NCBI GenBank assembly: GCA_038065915.1
Contig: JBBTPZ010000013.1
Coordinates: forward strand, 1 to 20,743
Length of the DNA: 20,743 bases
Direction: 5' to 3'
DNA from: VMGX01 sp038065915
Lineage (GTDB): Bacteria; Patescibacteriota; Minisyncoccia; Phycocordibacterales; 21-14-all-36-13
Below are positions 3,371 to 9,596 of this stretch, piece after piece. The position numbers were made by a program, and so were the translations under genes. Under the pieces are notes generated by a model. It made no database searches, had not been told where the DNA came from, and worked only from the letters and a program-made list of their open reading frames with translations. Position 1 is the stretch's first letter, and each line of letters opens with the position of its first letter.

Positions 3371-6049
3371 TCATTCAAAATGTATCTCACCATCTTTTCT
3401 TCCCATTTTTTCTTTTAACAAAGGATAATTTTTTAATTCAAAATCTTTTTCAATAATTTCGTGTGCTTCCAAACGTGCGGCTTCAACCATTTTTATATTT
3501 CTTATTGCCTCCATACCGATATCTGAAATACCCCATTGTTTTCCTCCACCAAGTTGTCCCGAACCGCGGAGCATTAAATCCTTTTCGGCGAGTTCAAACC
3601 CGTTTTTTGCTGTTTTTAGTACGTTAAGGCGGTCAATTGATGTTTTTACTTTTGTTTCTGTAAAAATATAACAATATGCCTGATGCTCACTTCTCAAGAC
3701 CCTTCCACGGAGCTGGTGTAATTGAGCTAGACCAAATCTTTCGGCACCTTCAATAATTATCATAGTTGCATTAGGAACATTTACTCCGACTTCAACAACG
3801 GAAGTTGAAACGAGAATATCAATTTCGCCGTTTGCGAAGCGACTCATTATTTCTTCTTTTTCTTTTGGTTTTATTTTTGAATGCAAAATTTCAATTTCAA
3901 ATTCTTGGAATACATCTTCCTTGAGTCGCTTCGCTTCTTCTTTTACTGATTTTACATTTAAAGCCATTTCCTTTGTTGGGTCAGGAATATCTATGCGAGG
4001 ACAAATTATAAACATTTGTAGTCCTTCTTTTAATCGCTCACGAATTTCTTCGTATGTTTTTTCTCTTTCGTCTGGCGAAATTATATCTGTAATAACATGT
4101 TTTCTCCCCATTGGCATTTCATCAAGAAGCGTTAAATCAAGATCGCCATAGATTGTTAGTGCGAGCGTGCGGGGAATAGGAGTAGCTGTCATCGACAACA
4201 GGTGTGGCAACCTGTTCGCAGATGGACGCAGATTAAACGCAGATGCACGCAGATGTAAATTTTTTCGTGCCGTGTCATATACAATTCTCTTTATTTCCAC
4301 TTTTTCTGCTCCGAAATTGATTAATAAAGCTAAAGAGTAAGAACTTCCTTTTAAATAATTCCAAATTTGTGTTTCTTCTCTTTTTCCGACAAAAGGAAGT
4401 GCTTTTAATTCAATAATTATTTTATTTTCAATTACGAAATCTGGTTGATATATACCGATTTTTTTCTTATTATAAAAAATGTCTATTCTTTTTTCTTTTT
4501 CAAAACCAATTTTTCTTTTTTTAAGCTCTTCTTCAAAAGCATTTTGATAAACACTTTCTTTATGTCCACAACCAAGCTGATTATGTATAGTAAAGGCAAT
4601 ATTTCTTAATATATAACTTAAATCTTTATATAAAAAATTATCATCCATACCAATTCCAGACCTTTCATCTGCGTGTATCTGCGTTTGTTTGTCTGCGTTA
4701 ATCTGCGGTTCCTTTATCTGCGTACATTTGCGAACCAACGCTTTGCGTTGGTTGACCCCAAAGCGATGTTGCTCGTCAATTATTATATAAGCCAAATCCC
4801 TGAATTTGACCGACTTTTGTATAAGAGAATGTGTTCCAACTAAAATTGAAATTTCACCATTCTCAACCCATTTTAATAATTGAGTGCGCGAAATATCTGT
4901 GTATTTTTGATAAGAAACTTTTGATGGAAATTTTTTACATCCACTTGAAGTTATAAGTCCAATTTGAATTGGCAAGTGTTGAAAATATTCTATAAATGAT
5001 TCAAAATGTTGTTTTGCCAAAATTTCTGTCGGTACCATGTATGCAACCTGCAAATTTCCGAAGTCCTGTTTCTGTCCAGCAGAATTTTTTGGACGAGTTG
5101 TAACAACAGAATAAGCCGTTGTTGCCGCGACGGCTGTTTTTCCTGAACCAACATCTCCTTCAAGCAAACGAGACATTGCATGTTTGTCATTAAAATCTTT
5201 TAAAATTTGTTTGATGGCTTTTTCTTGTGCACTTGTTGCATTAAAAGGGAATCTATCAACAAAACCTTTAACATCTTCAAACTTTTTTTCTATTTTGAAA
5301 GATGGTTCTTTCTCATATTCTTTTCGTTGTTTTTGTTTTTGAAGTTGAATTAAAAAAACCTCTTCAAACGCAAATCTTTTTCTCGCGGCGAGTGCATCAG
5401 ATTCTCTTTTCGGTGTATGAATCCAAATTAAAGCCGTTTTTAATTTAGGTAAATTATATTTATTTAAAATTTCTTCAGGAATGGGGTCTTCAATATTTTC
5501 AAATTCTTTAAGTGAAAAAATTCTTTGTACTGCGTGATAAAACCATTTAGATGTAACCCCACGGCTTTCTGGATATGAAGGTTGCGCAAGAATTTGTGCT
5601 TTCTTTTCTTCAAAAAGGGGACTACCTGCTTCAACTGGAATTTTATTTATATAAACAACTTCTGGGTTTGAAATATATAATTCATTTCTTCTTTCTGCGA
5701 TTTTTCCTTCAACACGCACGGGTGTTTCTTCTTTTATCATTTTTGCGATATATGGCTGATGAAACCAAACAATTTTTATTTTCCCGGTATCATCTTCAAA
5801 CCACGCTTCCGCCATTGGTATTTTTTTTCGGAACGCCTTACTCATTTTCAAATGGTTTATTTTTCCATGCAAAATTGCACTATCTCCTTTGTTTAAATCA
5901 ACTATATTTTTTATATCAGCCGAGCTGATGTATCTCGAAGGAAAGTGGTACAACAAATCGCCCGCGGTTTTTAGACCCATTTTATCAAGTGCTTTTTTCT
6001 GTGCAGGTAGTATGCGTGTTATTTCTTCAATTTTTAGATTTAAGTTCAT
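3371..6049 (-). CDS. recG: ATP-dependent DNA helicase RecG with inserted GxxExxY domain
   Basis: RecG is a double-strand DNA translocase that remodels stalled forks and Holliday junctions. The order is an N-terminal wedge/OB domain (about residues 1-200), then helicase motifs: Walker A GDVGSGKT (about 298-305), DEQHRFG (about 425-431), MTATPIPRT (about 620-628), and the C-terminal motor region with STSVVEVGVNVPNA and QLHQLRGRVLR. The normal family length is about 690-720 residues; this one has 892. The extra 175 or so lie between NQRKALVRK and PHLLSMTATP, at a variable linker between the DEAH-type box and motif III, and hold a whole GxxExxY-type nuclease-like domain without breaking the frame. 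All helicase motifs remain, so activity is plausible but untested. Two branched palindromes lie just before the start, and two extra copies of its 3' end lie downstream. Confidence 0.95.
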   Translation of the reverse strand: MNLNLKIEEITRILPAQKKALDKMGLKTAGDLLYHFPSRYISSADIKNIVDLNKGDSAILHGKINHLKMSKAFRKKIPMAEAWFEDDTGKIKIVWFHQPYIAKMIKEETPVRVEGKIAERRNELYISNPEVVYINKIPVEAGSPLFEEKKAQILAQPSYPESRGVTSKWFYHAVQRIFSLKEFENIEDPIPEEILNKYNLPKLKTALIWIHTPKRESDALAARKRFAFEEVFLIQLQKQKQRKEYEKEPSFKIEKKFEDVKGFVDRFPFNATSAQEKAIKQILKDFNDKHAMSRLLEGDVGSGKTAVAATTAYSVVTTRPKNSAGQKQDFGNLQVAYMVPTEILAKQHFESFIEYFQHLPIQIGLITSSGCKKFPSKVSYQKYTDISRTQLLKWVENGEISILVGTHSLIQKSVKFRDLAYIIIDEQHRFGVNQRKALVRKCTQIKEPQINADKQTQIHADERSGIGMDDNFLYKDLSYILRNIAFTIHNQLGCGHKESVYQNAFEEELKKRKIGFEKEKRIDIFYNKKKIGIYQPDFVIENKIIIELKALPFVGKREETQIWNYLKGSSYSLALLINFGAEKVEIKRIVYDTARKNLHLRASAFNLRPSANRLPHLLSMTATPIPRTLALTIYGDLDLTLLDEMPMGRKHVITDIISPDEREKTYEEIRERLKEGLQMFIICPRIDIPDPTKEMALNVKSVKEEAKRLKEDVFQEFEIEILHSKIKPKEKEEIMSRFANGEIDILVSTSVVEVGVNVPNATMIIIEGAERFGLAQLHQLRGRVLRSEHQAYCYIFTETKVKTSIDRLNVLKTAKNGFELAEKDLMLRGSGQLGGGKQWGISDIGMEAIRNIKMVEAARLEAHEIIEKDFELKNYPLLKEKMGRKDGEIHFE
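4197..4216. repeat. Hairpin bordering the RecG insertion, side 1
   Basis: AACAGGT, a 6-nt loop, ACCTGTT. It ends one base before the TCTGCG-type repeats start at 4217. One arm consists of the native RecG codons for His-Leu-Leu before motif III. A second hairpin borders the opposite end (4733-4753). Confidence 0.6.
4217..4732 (-). mobile_element. In-frame GxxExxY insertion element within recG
   Basis: A block of about 516 bp is nested in recG. One end (4217-4255) has CGCAGAT motifs; the other (4666-4732) has ATCTGCG motifs, forming imperfect inverted terminal repeats of about 40 bp. Between them is a domain of about 125 residues that looks like a former free-standing gene starting at the Met codon 4648 (residue 468, MDDNFLYKDLSY). 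It has GHKESVY, the GxxExxY motif (residues 495-501), QPDF...IELK matching the PD-(D/E)XK pattern (Asp537, Glu547, Lys549), and QIWNYLK. TIGR04256 and the PDDEXK_3 family describe such proteins; their function is unknown. Both repeat arrays are also read through as protein (KQTQIHADERS and NLHLRASAFNL). Mobility is inferred from structure. Confidence 0.8.
4733..4753. repeat. Hairpin bordering the RecG insertion, side 2
   Basis: AACCAACGC, loop TTT, GCGTTGGTT, nine base pairs. It begins immediately after the last TTGCG motif of the insertion and lies in native RecG codons (NQRKALV). With 4197-4216 it makes a symmetrical hairpin-repeat-domain-repeat-hairpin layout. Confidence 0.6.
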
Positions 6050-6051
6050 AG

Positions 6052-6116
6052 TTTACCCCGTGGAATAAAAATCATTTATGATTTTATGATGTTAAAGCAT
6101 CATATTCCACAGGGTA
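6052..6116. repeat. Branched palindrome just upstream of recG, copy 1
   Basis: The outer arms are TTACCCCGTGGAAT and ATTCCACAGGGTAA with a C-A mismatch at the family position. Two inner hairpins are AAAATCAT/ATGATTTT and ATGATG/CATCAT. The whole folds as a three-way junction and begins three bases before the recG start codon, so it would lie in the recG leader. Related in its outer arms to dispersed palindrome family 1. Confidence 0.75.
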
Positions 6117-6127
6117 AATCATACCAA

Positions 6128-6193
6128 TTTACCTCGTGGAATAAAAATTCTTTAGAATTTTATTTTGATAAATCAAAATATTTCACAGGGTTA
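6128..6193. repeat. Branched palindrome upstream of recG, copy 2
   Basis: The architecture is that of the copy 12 bp away: outer arms near TACCTCGTGGAATA and TATTTCACAGGGTTA, inner hairpins AAAATTCT/AGAATTTT and ATTTTGAT/ATCAAAAT. The inner stems differ in sequence from copy 1 yet remain perfectly paired. Confidence 0.75.
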
Positions 6194-6206
6194 TTTAGAT
6201 AAATAA

Positions 6207-6230
6207 AAAACCCAACATGCGTTGGGTTTT
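6207..6230 (-). terminator. Bidirectional intrinsic terminator
   Basis: AACCCAAC, loop ATGC, GTTGGGTT. On the minus strand a T-rich tract follows, five bases beyond the stop of the membrane protein gene at 6235, so it should end that transcript. The plus strand also has a weak T-tract. Confidence 0.8.
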
Positions 6231-6234
6231 AATT

Positions 6235-6735
6235 TCAGAGTATTTTTATGAAGTCGGGTTTTTCAATATTTCCATTAAATGAGATCTCTGTGTTGAATGA
6301 ACCTTTAACTTCCTCAATGGTTAATATGTCTTGCGTACTATTAGAAGAAGAGGATATTTTAGGTTCAAAAAATATATCGAGGACCGAATTCATATTATCT
6401 GGACTAAATTCTATCATGACGATTTTTTCTGTAATAACGAGAGATGAATTATTCTCGTAATTAATGGAAAAAGAAAGAAATTTTCCCAAAACATTTTTTA
6501 TATCATTTGGCAGTCCAGCAGCTTCAAGATATTTCCCGTATTTTGTGATTCTTTCTCTTTTTTTGTTATGTTCTGTCAATGCTGTCAATGCTGATATTCC
6601 TATATCAACGATGGGGATGGCTACAAGCACAGACAACACAAGCCCCATAGCACCTTGAATAGTTTCTGTATTTAAGGACAAAGCTGAAAATACAAAAATA
6701 AACAAAAAAAGAAATAACTGACTTAATTTACTCAT
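6235..6735 (-). CDS. Hypothetical membrane protein
   Basis: The 166-residue product has two hydrophobic segments near the N terminus (about residues 4-20 and 28-52: LFLFLFIFVFSALSL and MGLVLSVLVAIPIVDIGISAL), then a charged linker with HNKKRER and a soluble part with several predicted beta strands. The first segment may be a signal peptide or anchor. A terminator follows closely and AT-rich sequence without other genes precedes it (6736-6848), so it is probably a single-gene transcript. No family is recognised. Its start at ATG 6735 fits the hydrophobic N terminus; no Shine-Dalgarno is evident within a few bases. Confidence 0.6.
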   Translation of the reverse strand: MSKLSQLFLFLFIFVFSALSLNTETIQGAMGLVLSVLVAIPIVDIGISALTALTEHNKKRERITKYGKYLEAAGLPNDIKNVLGKFLSFSINYENNSSLVITEKIVMIEFSPDNMNSVLDIFFEPKISSSSNSTQDILTIEEVKGSFNTEISFNGNIEKPDFIKIL

Positions 6736-6848
6736 TTTTCAACTCCAATTTATGAATGATTTTAAGTTAACTTTCTGCACATGATTATACAGGATACTAT
6801 AAAAAAGTCAAGGATTAAATTTCTCTGATTTCAAAAAAGGTATATTTT

Positions 6849-6857
6849 TGTTAGTAT
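6849..6857 (+). promoter_or_regulatory. Extended -10 promoter element (leaderless start)
   Basis: TGT-TAGTAT matches an extended -10 (TGn plus hexamer) and ends 8 bp before the ATG at 6865, placing transcription start at or next to the start codon. The same arrangement, TGT-TAGAAT with 8-bp spacing, precedes gpsA. Confidence 0.5.
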
Positions 6858-6864
6858 ATAAAGG

Positions 6865-8067
6865 ATGAAAAAAATTCTCATATTTTCAACAACATACTTT
6901 CCATTTGTTGGTGGAGCTGAAATTGCTATAAAAGAAAATACAGACAGAATTTCCGATATCCAGTTTGATATGGTTACTCTTCGTTTTGACAGCAAATCGC
7001 CTAAATTTGAGAAAATGGGAAATGTGAATGTTTATAGAATTGGATTTACAAAAAAATCTCCGACAATGTCAGAACTAGTTAGGTTTCCCTTAAAATTAAA
7101 CAAAATTATTTTTCCATTTTTTGCATGTTGTAAGGCGTGTTTTTTACACAAAAAAAATAAATATGATGCTGTTTGGTCAATCATGGCCGCGTTTGCTGGT
7201 TTTGCTGGAATGTTTTTTAAATGTGTTCACAAAAAAATTCCTTTCATACTGACACTTCAGGAGGGTGATTCAATTCAAGATATAAAAACCAAGGTTAGAT
7301 TTGTAAAACCTCTTTTTAAAAAAATATTTTTGAGCGCAACCATAATTCAAGCGATTTCTGTTTATTTAGGAGACTGGGCAAGAGACATGGGTTTTGATGG
7401 CCAAATCGAAATTATTCCAAACGCAGTTGATACAAAGAAATTTTCAAGAGAATTTTCTCAAAATGAACTCAACGAACTTAAACTTAAACTAAATAAAAAA
7501 GAAAGCGATGTCTTTTTAATTACAACTTCACGGCTTGTTAAAAAGAACGCGGTTGATGATGTTATAAAATCACTAAAATATTTAAATACTAATGTTAAAT
7601 TTATAATTTTAGGCTCTGGACCAGATTTAATAAGTTTGAAAGATCTTGTTGAGTTAGAAGATGTTTCAAATAGAGTTATGTTTGCGGGCCAAGTTGAACA
7701 TGATGAAATTCCAAAATATTTGAAGGTCTCCAATATTTTTATTCGCCCGTCTTTGTCAGAAGGATTCGGAAATTCTTTTATAGAAGCCATGGCAAGTGGT
7801 ATTCCTGTCATTGCAACACAGGTTGGTGGTATTAAAGATTTTATTTTTGATGCACAAAAAAATCCAAACAAAAAAGCAACAGGACTTTTTGTTAATATTA
7901 CAGACCCAAGAGACATTGCGGATAAAATTCAGTTTTTGTTAGACAATAAGGAAATAAAAAATGAAATTGTAAAAAATGCAAAAGAATTAGTTTTTGAAAA
8001 GTATGATTGGAATTTGATAGCGGGGAATATGAAAGAAAAAATTTTTGATATTTTACTTGGAAGCTGA
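6865..8067 (+). CDS. Glycosyltransferase family 4 (GT-B fold)
   Basis: The 400-residue product is a typical retaining GT4 enzyme. It has an N-terminal Rossmann-like domain opening KKILIFSTTYFPFVGGAE (the GGAE glycine loop), a linker around IIPNAVDTKKF, and a C-terminal nucleotide-sugar domain with TTSRLVKKNAVDDVI, ILGSGPD and the EGFGNSFIEAMASGIPV signature holding the ExxxxxxxE-type donor-binding motif. It likely transfers a sugar from a nucleotide donor onto an envelope glycan or lipid at the inner face of the membrane; donor and acceptor cannot be told from sequence. It is probably cytosolic or peripheral. The stop codon lies at the centre of a perfect palindrome (8054-8078). Confidence 0.9.
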   Translation: MKKILIFSTTYFPFVGGAEIAIKENTDRISDIQFDMVTLRFDSKSPKFEKMGNVNVYRIGFTKKSPTMSELVRFPLKLNKIIFPFFACCKACFLHKKNKYDAVWSIMAAFAGFAGMFFKCVHKKIPFILTLQEGDSIQDIKTKVRFVKPLFKKIFLSATIIQAISVYLGDWARDMGFDGQIEIIPNAVDTKKFSREFSQNELNELKLKLNKKESDVFLITTSRLVKKNAVDDVIKSLKYLNTNVKFIILGSGPDLISLKDLVELEDVSNRVMFAGQVEHDEIPKYLKVSNIFIRPSLSEGFGNSFIEAMASGIPVIATQVGGIKDFIFDAQKNPNKKATGLFVNITDPRDIADKIQFLLDNKEIKNEIVKNAKELVFEKYDWNLIAGNMKEKIFDILLGS

Positions 8068-8078
8068 GCTTCCAAGTA
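8054..8078. repeat. Dispersed palindrome family 2, over the stop codon
   Basis: TACTTGGAAGCT, a single central G, AGCTTCCAAGTA. The TGA stop of the glycosyltransferase is at the centre. A nearly identical copy occurs at 20280-20306, and a relative with the same outer arms at 20331-20367. Confidence 0.75.
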
Positions 8079-8109
8079 GGGCAATTAAATTTACTCTATT
8101 AAATAAAAG

Positions 8110-8145
8110 GCTCGCAAGATGTGAAAAAATATCTTGCGAGCTTTG
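8110..8145 (+). terminator. Intrinsic terminator after glycosyltransferase
   Basis: GCTCGCAAGAT and ATCTTGCGAGC form an 11-bp stem around a 10-nt A-rich loop, followed by TTTGTG. The T-run is short, so termination strength is uncertain. The following 8146-8340 has no convincing gene. Confidence 0.65.
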
Positions 8146-8264
8146 TGCTCCTTTAGGTCGTTAAGCCCCCAGTGGTGACATAAAAATGATGGTCCCAAAG
8201 AGATGACTCAAGACCTAATATGAAGATTATCATACACAAATAAATTATCAAGAAAATGAAAATG

Positions 8265-8293
8265 TTGACTTTGTTTTTATAATGGTTTAATAT
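8265..8293 (+). promoter_or_regulatory. Candidate promoter for 5S rRNA
   Basis: TTGACT (8265-8270), a 17-bp spacer and TAATAT (8288-8293) precede the 5S gene by about 50 bp. The -35 is one mismatch from consensus. This would make 5S an independent transcription unit with a short leader. Confidence 0.5.
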
Positions 8294-8346
8294 GTAGACC
8301 TTGTTATAGAATTTACCTAAAATTTGAAAATAAAAAATTGAAAATT

Positions 8347-8460
8347 CTGTGTTGGTGATTAAACGCGATGGAAACACCCGATCTCATTCCGAACTCGGAA
8401 GTTAAGCATCGTAGTGCCGATGATACTCTTTACGGGGAAAGTAGGTAGTTGCCAACACAG
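8347..8460 (+). rRNA. rrf: 5S ribosomal RNA
   Basis: The terminal stem CTGTGTTGG/CCAACACAG encloses the hallmark 5S core: GATGGAAACACCCGATC, then CATTCCGAACTCGGAAGTT and AAGCATC. The length of about 114 nt is normal for bacteria. Neither 16S nor 23S rRNA lies within the window, and the neighbours are protein genes with their own terminators, so the gene stands alone here. Two minus-strand ORFs overlapping it are spurious. Confidence 0.95.
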
Positions 8461-8481
8461 AGCGTTTAATTTTTCAAAAGA

Positions 8482-8518
8482 CACTGAATTATAAATTGGG
8501 TGTTTTTTATTTTGTTTT
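8482..8518 (+). terminator. Terminator of the 5S transcript (weak)
   Basis: GACAC and GGTGT pair around an AT-rich loop and are followed by TTTTTTATTTTG, about 20 bp after the mature 5S end. The stem is short but the T-tract is good. Confidence 0.5.
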
Positions 8519-8607
8519 TTAATATATAATCTATGTGTAGCAAATTTGTTTAAGTTTATTTTTTTCATGATCTCATGTTTTCATGTTTTCATGATTTTAT
8601 GGTTTTT

Positions 8608-9366
8608 ATGTCCTGGTCTGAAAGAAAAAAAACAAAATATGTTTTAACAATTTTTTTAATTGTTATCTTATTGTTTATACTTTTTTTCGTTGATTTTAAA
8701 GGCGCAACTTGTACTGATGGAAAACAAAACCAAGACGAGCAGGGAATTGATTGCGGAGGACAGTGCCCAAGTGTGTGTAAATTTTCAACAGAAGACCCTG
8801 TCATAAAATGGAGCAGGTCTTTTATTGTTAAAGAAGGTATTTACAATGCGTTGGCGTATGTTGAAAATCCAAATATCAATCTTGAAGCAAAAAAAATGTC
8901 ATACATATTTAAACTTTATGACGAAAACGGAATACTTGTTTATGAAAGAAAAGGTATAACTGATATTTCGGCACAAAGAATAATTCCAATTTTTGAAGAA
9001 ACAATGCAAACAAAAAACAGAATTCCAAAGAGAACGACTTTTGAATTCACATCATTACCAAACTGGGTGAAAATACAGCAAGATGAGATTAAACCAAACA
9101 TAAAAAATATATCAATAAAGAATGAAGGTGGTTTTACAAAATTGGAAGCTGTGTTGGAAAATTCAACATTAAATCAAATTCAAAACATTAAAGTTATTTC
9201 TATATTATTTGATATTGATGGAAATGCAATAAACTCATCAAAAACAGCGATTGATTTTATTGGAAAAGATTCAAGTGAAAAAGTCGTATTCACATGGCCG
9301 TATGAATTCGCGGATTTAGTTTCAAAAATTGAAATAATACCCGTAGGATATTCTGCTTTAAAATAA
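8608..9366 (+). CDS. Membrane-anchored extracellular protein with CxDGxxxxxExGxDCGG motif
   Basis: The 252-residue product from MSWSERKK has a basic N terminus, one strong membrane segment (about residues 12-29) and then a cysteine cluster, TCTDGKQNQDEQGIDCGG followed by CPSVC. This small disulfide-type motif, often written DGxQNxxExGxDCGGxC, is frequent just after the anchor of secreted proteins in candidate phyla and in archaeal surface proteins. The rest (about 65-252) is beta-rich and probably lies outside. In-frame ATGs at 8575 and 8599 would add up to 11 residues encoded by a TCATGTTT-type simple repeat; the third ATG is preferred. A terminator follows at 9377. Function unknown; RodA downstream has its own possible promoter. 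Confidence 0.7.
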   Translation: MSWSERKKTKYVLTIFLIVILLFILFFVDFKGATCTDGKQNQDEQGIDCGGQCPSVCKFSTEDPVIKWSRSFIVKEGIYNALAYVENPNINLEAKKMSYIFKLYDENGILVYERKGITDISAQRIIPIFEETMQTKNRIPKRTTFEFTSLPNWVKIQQDEIKPNIKNISIKNEGGFTKLEAVLENSTLNQIQNIKVISILFDIDGNAINSSKTAIDFIGKDSSEKVVFTWPYEFADLVSKIEIIPVGYSALK

Positions 9367-9376
9367 ATTAAAAAAC

Positions 9377-9430
9377 TCTGACTTTAAAAACTCTTAATGA
9401 GCTTTTAAAGAATCGTGTCAGATTTTAATT
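9377..9430 (+). terminator. Long nested hairpin terminator
   Basis: The outer stem TCTGAC/GTCAGA and inner stem CTTTAAAA/TTTTAAAG, capped by CTC/GAG, are followed by TTTTAATT, 10 bp after the stop codon at 9366. Confidence 0.65.
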
Positions 9431-9454
9431 CAGATTTCTGAACTTTTTAATCCA

Positions 9455-9486
9455 TCCCAGTGAAATAGTTTTCAAATTTCACGGGA
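9455..9486. repeat. Dispersed palindrome family 1
   Basis: TCCCAGTGAAAT and ATTTCACGGGA form the arms, with the extra A (CCCAGTG against CACGGG) characteristic of this family. Located between a terminator and the rodA promoter region; the rest of 9431-9550 shows no gene. Confidence 0.75.
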
Positions 9487-9550
9487 CAAGTAATATTTTT
9501 GTGTTTTTAATTTGCCTTCGGCGGACTCTACATTTTTTTATTTTGAATTT

Positions 9551-9580
9551 TTGACTTTTAATTTTATTGGCTCATTATGG
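9551..9580 (+). promoter_or_regulatory. Possible rodA promoter
   Basis: TTGACT (9551-9556) is followed after 18 bp by TTATGG (9575-9580), a weak -10. The ATG at 9597 lies 17 bp further on. The -35 is good and the -10 is poor, so this is tentative. Confidence 0.35.
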
Positions 9581-9596
9581 TATTGAAATTTTTTCC

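Noticed and set aside
5575..5928. 117-residue plus-strand ORF within recG, and similar ORFs antisense to known genes
   Set aside because: These are shadows of the well-supported opposite-strand genes and show no motif of their own.
3371..6049. RecG insertion as an intein
   Set aside because: No intein splicing motifs (N-terminal Cys/Ser, His-Asn at the C end) are visible; the inserted domain matches GxxExxY instead.
8153..8377. 74-residue minus-strand ORF ending in TTGGLTT
   Set aside because: Its start lies inside the 5S rRNA gene, and low-complexity AT-rich sequence makes up much of it. A short TTAGGTC...GACCTAA pairing here (8153-8218) was also too weak to call an RNA.
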